Notes: generated from the letters alone by a model not told the origin. Positions 10,321-22,629 are shown, counted from the stretch's first letter. The stretch: 64,000 bases of DNA from Rhynchopus euleeides (GCA_963210315.1 OY723251.1:1674001-1738000); one strand, 5' to 3'. A program made the numbers and translations.

Positions 10321-11410
10321 GATTCTGCTCCATAGTCGCACGCCGCATGTCGTCAACGTGCACCTTGTGCTCAACAGGTTCATCGGGCGAACGCCTGGGG
10401 CAGGGCACTGTGCTCTTGGCCCCGGCCTCCTCTGGCCAAAAAGTACCCTGGAATAGTACCCGGACAGAATCTCAGAAAAATCCCGGTGAAAAAAAAAAAG
10501 AGGCACCCCCGGTTTTTCGGGGCAAAATCTCGAAAACCGGGGCTAAGCCCCGTTTTTCATAACAGTATCTTAAACACTGATCAGTTCTGTCTCCTACCAT
10601 TGTATACCGTGAGGGAGGGGAGGGGGGGGGGGGCAGAGTTCACTTTGCCACACTTCGCGAATGCCCTCCGTCTCCTCCCTCTTCTCCCTCTCCCCACTCG
10701 CCAAACATGCCTTGTTAAGCCTGTGCGTGTCAACAGTGTCAGGGAGTATTCCAATTGCAGTATTTCGGCCAATTTAGGCGATTTCCTCCTCTCACCAGGA
10801 GGAAATGCACCAAAAACAAGCTCTTTTCTGCACCGTGGCGAAAACTCACTCAGTGGGGGCCTTTGCTCAGAACTGCAGAGAAGTTCTGTACGATGCGGAT
10901 CCGCTAATCCAACATAGCAAACGCAGAGAAGCAGACGAATCTGCCCTGGAGCGATGCTCGTTTCATAACAACAGAGCAGGTTTTCCTTCCTCCCGCACGA
11001 TCATCAGCACAGCTAGATCAGGCGTGCCTTCCCCTTTCCCACGGGCCTCACAGGCCTTGCGCTTCTTGGAGCGCAAGACACGTGCTGTCCGTCCTTCTCG
11101 TTCTCGTTTCCTCCAGAAGCAGGTGTTGCGTGCGGTTCCGAAGCGCACCCGCTGCATCCCCTCTCCCACCATCTTTTGTTCGGCGGCTATTCCGCGCTCT
11201 TTTCAACGCGTCGTCGCGAAGATTGCGCCTCAGTATCAGCAGGCGCAATCTCCGGCTTCCAGTGTGTGTGTGTCCCCCCTCCTTTACAGCGCAACGAGGA
11301 GGAGAGCGAAACCGTGTGGTGTCACGTAGAGCAAGAGTAGGATAGCGGGCCCGGTTCCTCACGGTATGGTCCTTCGGGGCCAGGCTGCGATGCCAGCACG
11401 CTAACCCAAA
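10321..11410. other. Spacer; open frames on both strands, no recognisable gene
   Basis: Open frames of 130-175 codons overlap on opposite strands between 10805 and 11452. Both are Arg/Ser/Pro-rich and neither has a recognisable domain, so coding is not supported. A hairpin with 11-base arms lies at 11220-11251. Confidence 0.35.
11220..11251. repeat. Hairpin, 11-base arms, 10-base loop
   Basis: AGATTGCGCCT and AGGCGCAATCT flank the loop CAGTATCAGC. Role unknown. Confidence 0.6.
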
Positions 11411-11503
11411 TTGCAATACGGCAGAGAAGTGAGAAATGGTGAACCGCCTCACAACACTGGCTGCAAAGTGACACAGTTTGACACACAGTGTGGCAGAGCG
11501 AAG
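11411..11503 (+). repeat. R100 repeat, copy 2
   Basis: Contains CTGGCTGCAAAGTGACACAG, TTTGACACACAGTGTGGCAG and AGCGAAGG, followed by a short C-run. It lies directly upstream of an R205 copy, as at 47.5 kb. Confidence 0.6.
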
Positions 11504-11552
11504 GCCCCCCGTGCGGTATATTGCTCTATTGTTTCGGGGAGATGCGCCTTGG

Positions 11553-11765
11553 CGAGTTCCCGATCTATATAGCGTGGCGAGGTCGCGAAGTGACGGAGGG
11601 AAGCCGCACGACTGGAGCTTTGAGGGTCAGCACCTGCATCGCCACTTCACAGGGCCTCAACACTGCCTTGATGCATGTCGTGGGCGCTCAACAAAACAAA
11701 GTGTGGCTCTGTTTCATACAGCCGCTGGAGAGGGTGCCTATCACAAAGCGAAAGTGGTGCGAGTT
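11553..11765 (+). repeat. R205 SINE-like repeat, divergent copy
   Basis: Shares GCGAGGTCGCGAAGT, CACTTCACAGGGCCTCAACA, GCGCTCAACAAA and the terminal AAAGCGAAAG block with the better copies, with many substitutions. Confidence 0.55.
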
Positions 11766-11942
11766 TCTTTCTCAATACAGCGGCTCCAAACGCGCAGAGA
11801 GAGAGGGGAAACCCATGTGAGTCTCCTCGAAGCAACAATAGGGTGGTGCACTGACGCTATTATTTGTGCAACCACAGGGCAAAGAGACTTCCAGAATAGC
11901 CGGGGGCGAGGCTGGGCGATGAAGCCCGTTGATTATTTTTGA

Positions 11943-12141
11943 CTAGTTACGAGCGACGGAGCGGAGCGAAGTCGCGAAGTAACGAAGGAAATCGTACGAC
12001 TGAAGCTTTTGGATTAGCACCTTTGTGCCACTTCACACGGCTCGACACAGCCGTGAGACAGCAAGCGTGCGCTCAACAAAAGGTATTCCGGCCCACAGTT
12101 GCTGGACAGGGTGTCTATAATAAAGCGAAAGGAGAACGATT
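11943..12141 (+). repeat. R205 SINE-like repeat
   Basis: Well-preserved copy. It begins CTAGTTACGAGCGACGG, has CCACTTCACACGGC and GTGCGCTCAACAAAA in the middle, and ends CTATAATAAAGCGAAAGGAG. No open frame is conserved between copies. Confidence 0.7.
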
Positions 12142-12976
12142 TCGCACATCAAAGAAGACTCGTGGGTGTCGTTCGGTGGGTTCCCCGCCCCCCCCCCCCA
12201 TCCCTCCTGGTAAAGCCATGCCTACTACGAGGTGGGGGGGGGGGGGGGAGGGCGACCGTTGCAACGCAAACACCCCACACAGGTGTGGCTCTATTTTGGG
12301 GGTATTTTGGCCAATTTTCGAAATCCTATTTTGGTTTTTTTGCACTTTTTTTGGGTGCTTTTTTGCACGATTTCTGTGCCTCAGACACAGATTTTGGTGT
12401 GATTTTTGCGCTATTTTGATTCACTCGGCCTGACCGATGCATACGATTCGAAAAAATGGCGAAAAAATCGCTATCAACAACGGTGAACGAATGGAGGTAG
12501 ATGGGGAAGTGGGAGGACACATCACGCCCTCTCACTGATCGCCATCTGTACACTACCTCTCTGTTCAAGGCGGTCAGTGTCACTTGATGGCGCTGCACAC
12601 AAATCACTGCTACATCCCAGGGCGCCTTCCCTTGTGAGAATAGCGGAACTTCTGCGGTTGCAGTTTGGTGGTTGAGGCCGGCGGTGATATCACTTTGGTG
12701 ACTGTGCTTCCTTCCCCCTGAGCTCGATCAGATCCAGGTCGACCTGGTGCTGCGTGGCTCCTGGTGTGCCATCTCTTGCATGCCACGGATGCCCACCAAG
12801 TCGAACCCGAAACATGACGACCCTTTCGAGATGTCATGGCCGCAAGCCCGCAAACCCGATCGCATTCGCAAGGTGGTTCGTCTCTTAGAGATCAGTGCTC
12901 GGGCCCAGCCTTCCGCGAGGGTGCTGGAACCGCAGCCCCGTACGCGCAAGGACTTGGCTCCAAGACCAGGCACATG
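12142..12976. other. Spacer; part of a larger repeat near 12895-12976
   Basis: No gene is recognised. The last ~80 bases, including CGCGCAAGGACTTGG and CACATGCC, match flanks of the hairpin module at 22.0 kb and 26.0 kb. Confidence 0.4.
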
Positions 12977-13041
12977 CCACAGGGGGGTGTGGGGGGCGGA
13001 GCCCCCCAGCCGCCGGAGGCCACGGTAGCGAACGTCTGTTG
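12977..13041 (+). repeat. G/C hairpin module, copy 3
   Basis: Same block order as copy 1, with GTGTGGGGGG in place of GTCTGGGGGG. Copy 4 lies about 160 bases downstream in the same orientation. Confidence 0.75.
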
Positions 13042-13135
13042 GCCTGGCTCCATAGTCGCATACGCTCAAGTACAACACAACTGACAGATAGCACATGTCG
13101 CATGGGGGGACGATAAATTGTCGCGCAAAGACACG

Positions 13136-13200
13136 CCACAGGGGGGTCTGGGGGGCGGAGCCCCCCAGCCGCCGGAGGCCACGGTAGGGAACATCTGTTG
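13136..13200 (+). repeat. G/C hairpin module, copy 4
   Basis: Second member of the tandem pair 12977-13200. Confidence 0.75.
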
Positions 13201-13259
13201 GTTTGAGCTCGAGAGCAAGCCTCTCACACCGCCCTCCGACCCCCCTCTCCACCCCCCAG

Positions 13260-13558
13260 GTGCAACATTTTTTTGCACCCGGAAAATGTGTTCTTTTGAC
13301 TGTTTGAGCACATCCAAGACCGGGAACATAGAAGAATTCTGCCAATGCCAAGTAGGGTCACAATAAAACCCAAAGGAAAATGGTGCAAAAAAGTAGTGAC
13401 CACCACCCCCATCCCCACCTCCGGGTGCAAAAATTTTTTTGGCCACGGAAAATGTGTTCTTTTGAATGTTTGAGCACATCCAAGACCGGGAACATAAAAA
13501 TTTTCTGCCAATACCAAGTAGGGTCACAATAAAATCCAAAGGAAAATAGTGCAAAAAA
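13260..13558 (+). repeat. Tandem duplication, period ~166
   Basis: Two copies (about 13260-13390 and 13424-13558) share GGAAAATGTGTTCTTTTGA, GAGCACATCCAAGACCGGGA and AAGTAGGGTCACAATAAAA. Non-coding. Confidence 0.7.
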
Positions 13559-14677
13559 AATAGTGCAAAAAAATATTTTTTCCCCAAATTCCTATTTTCA
13601 TTCCGTGAAATAGATACACGCCTGACCCCACACCAGCCTTCTTTCTTTCTTTCTTTTTTGTTGGGGCGTTTCTTCCGCACTCTGCTGCGGCACAAGCCCC
13701 ACCCCACCCCACCCCCCCTCCTCCTCCATGATACTCTCATCGTGCCCTCCTTCGTCACTCTCTTACCCCCACTCCTTCCCCCACTTCCCCTCCTGCCTTG
13801 TCCGGTGTGTGTTCTGATTTTGAGTTGCGTGTAAACTATTTTTGTTCCTCAAGCGCACGTCTTTTCGTGCAGAGAGAGAGAGAGAGAGAGAGAGATTGCA
13901 ACAGGATTTTCATTTAGTTGAGAGCCGTTGTATTCGCCATCGGGGTTGGATGGGCTCTCGGGTTTGCGGGTCCATTGGTATGTGCACTGCTAGTTTGCCG
14001 CGTGTTTTCTTGCACTGTGGGGCACAATCCTCTCACGAAGAGCCGTGATACACCCAGCAGGTGAGGCTGGACGCCCACCTATAGTGTTTAGAACCGCTGC
14101 GCGGAGTCTCGGGAGACGGGGTCTGCCGGGGGGTGAGGGAAGCGTATGGTACCCCTGCAGCAACATGCACACTGGCAGGCACCGTCCGTACAAAAAAATC
14201 ATAGGGAACTTTTTCAGTGGCTGCCCCTGGCGAACCGTGAATAAATAAAGAAGCTACGCAGCGAGCACGCAAAGAACAACGTAAAACGGCCTCTTCAGGG
14301 AGCACCATCTGATTTCACCATCATACATATTGCTCTTGCCTTTACCTATGTGCAGGGCCTCTAGTCTGGTGCCCATCTTGCCCTCTTTCTGTTATTGTCC
14401 GCTGCCGCGCTTCCTGCGTTGTGTTGCTTCGGGCGTCGGGGGGTTGGGGGGAGTGGGCGGGCCACAAACTGATTTGCGCGAAAAAAAAAATGAATGCGGT
14501 GGTTGAGGTGGGTGGGTGAGTGCCTTGACAGTGCGCCGTGTGGGTTTTCGGGGCCCCTTCCTGCCCCCCTTACACATGATGTCATCGCCAACCCTCACAC
14601 ACGACAGTGCCGTGATGCGTTTCCACTGGATGAATTCAGAATGCGGTGTGGTTGCGGGTGGGTGGGTAAGGTAGATA
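13559..14677. other. Spacer with (GA)n microsatellite
   Basis: A GA repeat lies at about 13869-13894. No gene was recognised. Confidence 0.4.
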
Positions 14678-14705
14678 TCTTAGAGGCTGAACGCCTCTAA
14701 GCCAG
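14678..14705 (+). rRNA. Short match to the 3'-terminal region of LSU rRNA (fragment)
   Basis: GGCTGAACGCCTCTAAG followed by CCAGAACCC resembles a highly conserved string near the 3' end of eukaryotic LSU rRNA (GACTGAACGCCTCTAAGTCAGAATCC-type), recalled from general knowledge. The upstream CTTAGAGGC makes a local hairpin with GCCTCTAAG. Sequence beyond about 30 bases does not obviously continue the rRNA. It may be a small rDNA fragment, a discontinuous rRNA piece, or chance. Confidence 0.3.
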
Positions 14706-16546
14706 AACCCAGTCCTCGGAGAGACGCGTCCCGACCTTTTGTCAGGACGACGCACTTCGTTGATCAGGAAACCCCCTTCCCGCGCCACACTCTCTGAACC
14801 TACTCAAACGGAACTACGGTAAACTCCCTTAAAAATATACAGGTTTCCCCAACCGCCTTGGTGGCCCGCCAACCAACCCCCGGCGCTTTTTTGCCTCACA
14901 CGCAGCACACGTCGCACCGGAGCCCCTTTCGAGGGACGGCAAGATATTTGCATCACCCCCGAGAAGGTCCTCGCTTGTTTCGCGTTTTTTTCAGCCTTCC
15001 TGGAAAAACATGCGATGTGACACAGCAGGTTTGGGGGTGGGGGCGGTGTGTGGGGCTTGATCGCTCTTGTGTGGTCACACGACACTGCACTTTGGAGTGA
15101 AGGCGCACGCATCCCTCCCCCCCTCCCCCAGTTTCTATCTGGCTATCTATTCCGTGTGCTTTTATTCCGCCGAGATTCAACAGGATCAAGGCACGCACAC
15201 CTCGTTCCGTTCCGTTTCTCCTCACCCCCCCTCCCCTTGCCCTGCCGATCCTATTCAGGCACACAGTGGCAGTTCCCTTTTCCTTGCAATGGTGTGGTTC
15301 CTTGCAATGGTGTGGTAGTTCTCTCGGGGGGGGGGGGGGGCGAGGGGGTGTCCAGGTTATTTGAAGCTGGGCTGGAGAAAGACACCGGTGTTTATTCGCA
15401 CTCCCAACAGAGGGTTGTGTGATCAGAGAGAAAGTGGCATCGCCATAGCCGGGCCAGCCAACCAAACGTGTTCAGCTCTCGCACTCGTGCTGGATTGGCC
15501 ATCATGGTGTGACGGGGTCGTTGGAGAAGCATTGCCGCATCACAACAACCAAAACGGAACGACAGAGAAAAAAAGGGCCGGTTTTTTTTATTAGTTCGGC
15601 GTCAGCCAACTAGGAAACTTTCTGTTAGCTGGATCGTGTGACCCCACCCACACCTTTATCAGACCGGGGAGTGGTGGACACAAAGAGTGGGGTCTGCGTT
15701 CCAACATAACAACCATCGGGCGGTAATTGGTTTGTTGTCTCGTTGTGTTGTCACTATACGATCCAGCGGGGGCACAGATACGTTTCTCTTCGTCTGAATG
15801 GCGATGTCACATTTTTTTGGCGTTTGTCTTTCTGTTTCTCGCGCCAGTTTCTCTTTTTTTTTCCCTAGGCAAATTCGCGTGGCCTAAAATTGATCTATAC
15901 TGTCTTGGCATGCATCCCTTTTCCTTTCCTGACGCCCCCCACCCCCACCCCCACCCCACCCCACCCCCCCACCCCTCCTGCCTATCAAAAGGAGTGAGCC
16001 AACGCTACAACGATGTAGCGCACAACGTGGGGGGACGGGGACGCAGTTAAAAAAGGAGAAACCATCGTACAGCTTACCGAACACCCTCCCTACCTCCACC
16101 CAAATATTTGTAAATGTTCTAGGTACAGTCAGCCCACACACACTCTATACACCCCCTATTCTTAGCGAGGCACGCAGTGCATAGGAGAGGCCGATCTCTC
16201 TGTTATCCTGTCCTCCCACCCCCCGCACCCTGAGTGAAGGGAGATCGTCCTTGTGATTCCTTCCACTTCTATTTCAATGCCCCCCCACCCCCACCCCCCG
16301 CACCCCGTTTCCACTATTTTGTATTCACCGTTTTCACCGTCTCTACCTTCGATACTTCCACCGGCAAAACAAAGGAACTCTGACATCGTCCCTGCTTCCC
16401 CTGCTGAAAGGGATGTATCCCGGATGGGTCTGCCTTCTGGAGTAAGGACCTCGGGAATGCTGATCTGCACGCCCGCTTTTCAGTATCCCCAGCCATTTCG
16501 TACAACGGGTTCTCTAAGCGTGATCCTGTGATATTTTTGGGCTCGT
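14706..16546. other. Spacer, no recognisable gene
   Basis: Contains poly-C runs, C/A-rich stretches near 15940-15980 and 16270-16310, and a short tandem duplication of TTCCTTGCAATGGTGTGG at about 15284-15317. Confidence 0.4.
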
Positions 16547-16710
16547 TACGAGCGACGAAGCCGCGGTGAAGTGTCGTGAGGTAACAAAGGGAAAAAAGAA
16601 ATCGTATGGCCAAACGCTTTAGGATTATCACCTTCATGCCACTTCACAGGGACCTCAATCAACAGCCTTGAGACAGCAAGTAGGCGCTCGACCGAAAGGT
16701 GGTTCTACCA
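16547..16710 (+). repeat. R205 SINE-like repeat, diverged and 3'-truncated
   Basis: Recognised by GTTACGAGCGACGAAGC, ATGCCACTTCACAGGG and CAGCCTTGAGACAGCAAGT. It ends before the usual CTATAATAAAGCG block. Confidence 0.55.
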
Positions 16711-16763
16711 AACAGCGACAGGTGCGCGACTTTTAATTTTTTCCCCAAAAATGTGAGCAGAAA

Positions 16764-16790
16764 AATCGTTCAAAATCGTTCAAAAGTCAC
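16764..16790 (+). mobile_element. Very short retrotransposon 3' tail
   Basis: AAAAATCGTTCAAAATCGTT plus CAAAAGT is the same 3'-terminal string that ends the retrotransposon copies at 47.3 kb and 59.3 kb. Probably an extreme 5'-truncated insertion. Confidence 0.35.
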
Positions 16791-17060
16791 GTCCCACACA
16801 CTCACCCCTCCCCAGATTAAGAAACCAAGCGTGCATCAGTACAGAGAGGATGCGGTTGTTCTCAAATTTGTAGTAGAATTTTGAGGGTTTTCGCTAAGGC
16901 GGTCGAAGCGTGTTTATCCCTGCTTTGGCACCCGTCACCATCCGAGGGGGAGCGCAGGTCCTGCTTCCAATTATGCATGGTCGCCTTCCCTACCCTCTCA
17001 ACCTCCACTGATTTACCTCGGGACCAATCATCACTGTATTTTTTCGACACGTCGATTTTT

Positions 17061-17209
17061 TTTGTGTCAAACGCACCGTGCTCACGGAAGGCGTTCAGAA
17101 CTAAAAAGGTTGCAGTGGGGAGCAATGTTTTTTTTCACCTACACTCCACGCCCCCAACGTGCAGGTGGCCAGAAGGTTGCACAAGCAAAACAGAAGAAAC
17201 CCGGCAATC
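17061..17209 (+). repeat. ~150-base dispersed repeat (copy at 51.7 kb is inverted)
   Basis: Shares TTTGTGTCAAACGCACCGTG, GGCGTTCAGAACTAAAAAGG, CCCCAACGTGCAGGTG and AGAAGAAACCCGGCAATC with the reverse complement of 51666-51812. Confidence 0.7.
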
Positions 17210-18855
17210 ATTTTCTGCTGGGGGCCCTCGCTGCCAGTCACAGCTCGTCACAGCTCGTCAGTCAGAGAGGGGAAGTGGGCCGTGACTCACTGTTTCTCAC
17301 TCAGCACACCTGGTAGCGAGGGCCCCCGCTGATTCTTTTAGCAACGCCTTTCTGGCGCTGTGATGCCCGGCACCACCCCTGAGGCTTTGTCTCAAGCATG
17401 CCAGGGCTGGTGGTTGTCGATCCCCCACCCCACCCACAAAAAAAGTAACGCCACGAAAAAAAAATGCAATGTTGCCCACAGCACACCACTCATCTCAAGA
17501 GCATCGCCCTCTTGCCTCACTCCCCCCCCCCCCCCCCGCAACGTTGCTGCCATGTGTGATGATACGTGTGCCATGTAAATAGGATTTGTGGACGAGGTGG
17601 GCCACCTGACGCTCCACACCACCCCTGGTGGTAGGGGACTAACGGATTGGGGCCCCCCTACTCTCTTGGGTACGTCACCCCAGCCCGGCGGGTTTGCACT
17701 GGGGTGGAGGGAGGGGGGGGGCGATGTAGGGGTATCTGGCAGCGTTGCTGCGAACGCTTCTACGCAGACACACACACCCTCGCCCTGCTATGTTGTGATC
17801 CAGCAGTGTGCCTTGGCTGCCGAACCTTGTTTGCAGCGGATCGGCGCGGATCGACTCTCCAGGTTGCTCTTCTCTGCGCCAGGGTGAGTGTATCTCTTTT
17901 GGCAGGAACTCTTTGACTGAAAATGAACTCTTTTCGCATCGCCAAGGATTGGTTGGCGTGCCCATGCAGAGATGCGGCGTTCACTCTGCATTCACTGTGT
18001 GGTCTGAAGGTTGGGTTGCTGGCTGAACCTGGCCCCCCACAGCTCCAAGTGATACCCGACGCGCTTTCCAAGAAGAACCGAGCCACCATCATTGGCGCCC
18101 CCCTGACAATTTCCGAGAAGCTACAATGAAAAAGCACCCCACCAAAACAGTAGTGAATGCAGGTCCGTCGACAATCCTGCTCGTCACTTGAGGGGCATGC
18201 AGAGATGCTGCTGGTGTGAATTGTTCACCCCAAGCCTTTGTGCTTGCAGAGGGGATGGTGTCTAAACCCGTCGGGCACTTTTTGTGGAGAAGACCACCGG
18301 TGGGGGTGGGTTGGGCTGGGTGGCTTGGGAGGGGCTTCTGGGGCCACACGGCTCTGTTTCGCTGTTATTTTTGCTGCCCCCGCCCTTGGTACCCACCACC
18401 CTTCCCGGCCACACCTCCCGGGTTTCCCTGAAATTCTGGCAATGTAGTCACCAGGGGAAGGGGGTGAGTGAAGCCTGTTTTCTCACACTATGGCCACCGT
18501 AGTGGTGTGCAGAAAACCAATGCAAAACCGGGTGCATCACAAGGGGAGAACGGGGTCACCGATTCAATGTATGGCGTTCTTCTGAACATTAACAATAGAA
18601 GGTGATTGGGTCAGATCTTTGGCGCCACAGTTTGACACAAGAGCGAAGTACATTCCCTCCTGCGTGCTTGTCACCATCGGTTCTCGGGAGTTCTTCGGCT
18701 CGTGTGTGTTCGTCTGCGGAGAGATCGGGAGGCCCCAGAAGCAAAGCGAGCAAATCACAAACAGAGTCAGAACGATTATCACATGTCGCGATAACTAAAT
18801 CACCGGGCCCCTCCCCTCCTGGTCCACCGAATGGCCAAACGAAACATCACCCTTG
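17210..18855. other. Spacer, no recognisable gene
   Basis: Short overlapping frames on both strands only. A fragment of the R100 motif (CCACAGTTTGACACAAGAGC) lies at about 18625-18650. Confidence 0.4.
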
Positions 18856-18984
18856 TCACCAAGAGGAAGAGGCGACGGAAGGCAATGCCACTGTGCGGCC
18901 AAGGGAACATGAACCGGCGACCCCTCTCACCAGCACAGGGGGGCGCTACGAACACGGCCAAAAATCGTTCAGATCGTTCAAAAA
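18856..18984 (+). mobile_element. Retrotransposon 3' UTR fragment
   Basis: Matches 47198-47306 and the minus strand of 59270-59390: AAGAGGAAGAGGCGACG, AAGGCAATGCC, GTGCGGCCA, then CACGGCCAAAAATCGTTCA. It has no coding part, so it is either a 5'-truncated insertion or a non-autonomous element sharing the 3' end. Confidence 0.55.
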
Positions 18985-19146
18985 GTGGAGGTATGCATCA
19001 GAGTTCGCCGAGTGCGACCTTAGGCACGGCACTCGAGCAAAGAAGGTTCGCGTGTGTTTGTATGTGGCGGGCCTGACACCATTAGAGCAGGCTGTCTCAG
19101 TGTGTTTCGACACCCGCCACAAAACGTTTCACGTGTTATTTTTTTT

Positions 19147-19356
19147 ACTAGTTACGAGCGACGAAGCGTAGCGAAGTCGCGAAGTAACGAAGGAAATCGT
19201 ACGACTGAAGCTTTGGATTAGCACCTCATGCCACTTCACAGGGCCTCAACACAGCCTTGAGACAGCAAGTGTGCGCTCAACAAAAAGTAGTCCGGAACTG
19301 TTCTCCCACAGTTGCTGGACAGGGTGTCTATAATAAAGCGAAAGGAGTACGATTTT
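19147..19356 (+). repeat. R205 SINE-like repeat, best copy
   Basis: Complete copy from ACTAGTTACGAGCGACG to the final CGAAAGGAGTACGATTTTTT. The terminal T-run would suit polymerase III termination, but no convincing A and B boxes were found. Confidence 0.7.
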
Positions 19357-20777
19357 TTGTGTTGTTTGTGTGGAACCATGGCGCGTATTGTGTGGGGAAT
19401 GCCGAAGCCAAACCAACACAGTCTGAAAGCTGTGCACACCCCCCTCCCCGGGGTGATGCACATTCACACTGTCCCTTCCCCGCACCCCTGCGCACAGCGG
19501 CCCGAGTGGCCCGGTTGGTTCTCACCCGAGTGAAAAATCCGTGATGTGCCCCCAGGATGCGCCCCTTCCATTCAAACTGAGGTGTGTGGCATCATGGGTG
19601 GCGCTGCGCCCATCTCATTAACCTTGCATTAACCAGCAACTGACACAGGGGGGGGGGGGTCTTTGCACATACATCCATCCCCCCCCCCCGTGGTGTTTCC
19701 CTCTTACATGTTCTTCTCCTCCTTTCCGAGGCATAGGCAGAGGCCGAAAGTTACGTGGGAGATCAGCGGGTGTTGTCCACCTTCGCCTGTCAAGACTCGT
19801 TTGTGCCCCTAAGGCATGTTGTCACTGCACAGGCCGAGCACACCCACCCCCCACGAGATCTCGGACAGGAACTGAGTTCGTCTCTCTATGGCTCGCGTCT
19901 TTCTGCATCGTTACGCTCCCTCGCTCCGCATTCTCGGATGCTGTCCCGGAGACGGCTCCGATAACTCGCTCGGCGTGGGAGAAGAAGTGTTCATTTTTAA
20001 ACTCACCCATCCATAGCTGACCTGACCCCCCCAGCACTTTCACAAAAGGTGTGTAGAGGCGATGGAAGCGTTAACACGTCATCCCCAGCGGGGATGCGTT
20101 GCACCGCTTCAAATCAAAATGCATCCACAGTGCCACGGCACCACGTCTGGTTGAGCTTCGAGGGGCAAAACCGCCAGATCTTCTCACAAGCAATCACACA
20201 AGGCACGGTGGTTCTCTGTGACTCTGCTCTCCTGATGTCATGTTCGTCTAGCAAAGAGATATCGACGCATTTCCACGGGAGTTTTTATCTTGCCGTGCAT
20301 GGTATCGGGAATAACAAGGCCACCGTAGCCCCCAATTCCCCATCGCCCCCCTCCCCCCCTTTCCGACTCCCCCAACTCCCCCAATCCAGCGGCTTAACCT
20401 GGCCCCCGAGTACCCATTCATCCAATCTATTCTTGAGGTACGCCCCGCAAGACACGCATGGCAACAGTGCTGGAGAGCCATATTTTTACTGTTCGCATGA
20501 CATGGCCCGTCAGGCGCCTTGACTCCATTGGATCTGGGGGTTGTGTGTAGAGTGACCTGACCTGAGGTGTGCATCTGGGGGGTGGGTGGGTATATGCCTT
20601 GCTCTAAAGCACTCTAAGGAAGCGCAGGGTGCAGCCGAGCCACCGCTCACACCTCTGGGGAGGGTCGTGTTTGACGCGGCTTGGCTCTGAAGGCCACCCG
20701 CTGCTGGGCTCCTGAAAGTTCTGTCCTTTCCCCTGGGGGAGGGAGGGGAGGGTGAACGCGGGGGGGGAGATGCACAC
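19357..20777. other. Spacer, no recognisable gene
   Basis: G and C runs near 19650-19690, otherwise unremarkable. Nothing assignable. Confidence 0.35.
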
Positions 20778-21389
20778 TTGGGGTCGAGGCGAATCATCCT
20801 GTCGTGCCATCGAGGCAACGCTTGCTTGAACCAACGTGAGCAGAAGCAAGGGCTTGAAAAGTGGCCCACATGGCGTTTGTATTGCGCAGGCTGTAACACG
20901 TTGTCAATAATTGAAACAATCCATGTGGGCAGCACGTTGCATTGCCACAGCCAAGCGCATCGGAAACAAGGTGCGATTGGCGTTCTCCACGAAATACAAA
21001 GAACCATGTCAATGTGTGTCATGCGCTTGCCTGATTGCAACCTCCTCATCAGAAGCCATTTGGTCCCGGCGGTGCGATGTCGCGTTTTGGGTTCGCGTCC
21101 AGCAGTCTTTTCCATTCTGCTGCGCGATAGACAAGCCTGGCTTGATAACCCCGACATTGTCCATCTCGTGCGGCAATGCCGTAAGAGAATATTGGAGCCA
21201 TGGCTGTCCCGATCAACCACGAGGTGTCCTGCCTTGTTGCGGGGAAAACCCGGGGGGGTGGTGAGGAGGGGAGATGCAACCAGCTTGCGCAACCCAGGGC
21301 TGGCCATTCTTGCGGCGCTGGCCCTGAGATCTCAGTCGAAATCAAAGCAAAAGCCCCCCCTCCACCCTACCCACAGGCGTGTGAGCTGA
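20778..21389 (+). other. Open frame of 203 codons, coding status unclear
   Basis: This stretch is less repetitive than its surroundings and is open on the + strand. It is equally open on the minus strand (20510-21307). The + product is rich in Arg, Cys and His and has no motif that I recognise. There is no C-rich CAG acceptor just upstream of the first codon. It may be a decayed gene or element, or chance. Confidence 0.15.
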
Positions 21390-21745
21390 GAAATCGGAAC
21401 CCAAAAGTAACACAAATATTAAAAATTGAATAAAGCCCCCCCCCCCCCACAAAGCACAACAACTGCACACTACTAGCACACCACTATCACAGTGCATCAG
21501 AGCATCCATCGGAATATCAGAACCAGAGCATATTATAGGGGGTCTAAACTGAGGCGATCCCTCACATTTAAGGAAAAAAAAAAGATTTCCGGGAAAAATC
21601 CGGGGGGTGGAAAACTGGCGGCGGCTGGGCAGCCTCGCAGATGAGAGTGGACTCATGCCCACAGACTGCGAGCAACTTACCCGACCGTTTTTCTGTCCAG
21701 TTTCTTTGTCAAACCCCGAGAAAACGCAGGAAGCGAAGGGACGGA

Positions 21746-21803
21746 CGTTCACTACCGTGGCCTCCGGCGGCTGGGGGGCTCCGCCCCCCAGACCCCCCCT
21801 GTG
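21746..21803 (-). repeat. G/C hairpin module, copy 5 (inverted)
   Basis: Reverse-complement copy. With copy 6 it bounds a spacer of about 120 bases that is also found downstream of copy 8. Confidence 0.75.
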
Positions 21804-21923
21804 CTGTATACCTGTCTTGTACCCAAACCTTTGAGGTTACATCAGAGAATGGAATGCAGACCATCAGACCCTCAGTAGCCTCAGGAGGACGCAGCCAGCT
21901 CATGCAGAATCTGTGCACCTGCA

Positions 21924-21990
21924 AGGAACAGATGTTCACTACCGTGGCCTCCGGCGGCTGGGGGGCTCCGCCCCCCAGACCCCCCGTGGC
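21924..21990 (-). repeat. G/C hairpin module, copy 6 (inverted)
   Basis: Reverse-complement copy. Its flank (to about 22110) shares GGTTCCTCTC, TCGGGTGCCGGAGG, AAAAAATGG.TTTCGGGACC and GCGCAAGGACTTG with 25.88-26.03 kb, which shows that the hairpin belongs to a longer repeat. Confidence 0.75.
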
Positions 21991-22629
21991 ATGTGCCTGT
22001 ATGCATACAAGTCCTTGCGCGTCCGATCGGTCCCGAAATCCATTTTTTGGACTAGCCTCCGGCACCCGAGGCTGGACCCGAGCACGGATCCCTGAGAGAG
22101 GAACCGGGAGGTGACCCATTCAGTACAAGACTCGCTTGCCGGGGGGTCCGTCAAAAAATCGGGGAACGCCTCACATTTAAGCCCAAATGAGCGTAGATTT
22201 CGCCCCTATAAAATGCCCTGATCAGAACACAGAAAATAAAACAAAACGCGTGAGTGCGCGACGCGAGGGATCGGGTACGAAGTTTAAAAAAACGCGAGTG
22301 TGGACGAAGCCCCCGCCCCCTCCCCTGTTGGGTCCATCTCTGCTCCGCCGCTGCTGCAGGTGTGGGGCGTGTGGGGTCACTGGTCCAACCCAGCACCCTG
22401 AAGCAGCTCGGCTATACAAATCCTGACTCTGCGCCCCGAAATACCAAGCACTAGCTGGCAGCGACTGGCTTGGCTCGTATCCCCCGTCCCAAACAAACAA
22501 CTCTTGGCAGTATTTGGTCTGTCTCAGGCACACATATCGTTTTTCACTCGCTGTGTGGCAACCCTGAGTCAGCTCTATGTGCCCCCCCCCCCTCTTCTTC
22601 GGGTCAGGGAGGTGAGTTTATTTCATTGC
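21991..22629. other. Hairpin-repeat flank and spacer
   Basis: The first ~120 bases belong to the extended hairpin repeat. No gene is seen in the rest. Confidence 0.4.
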
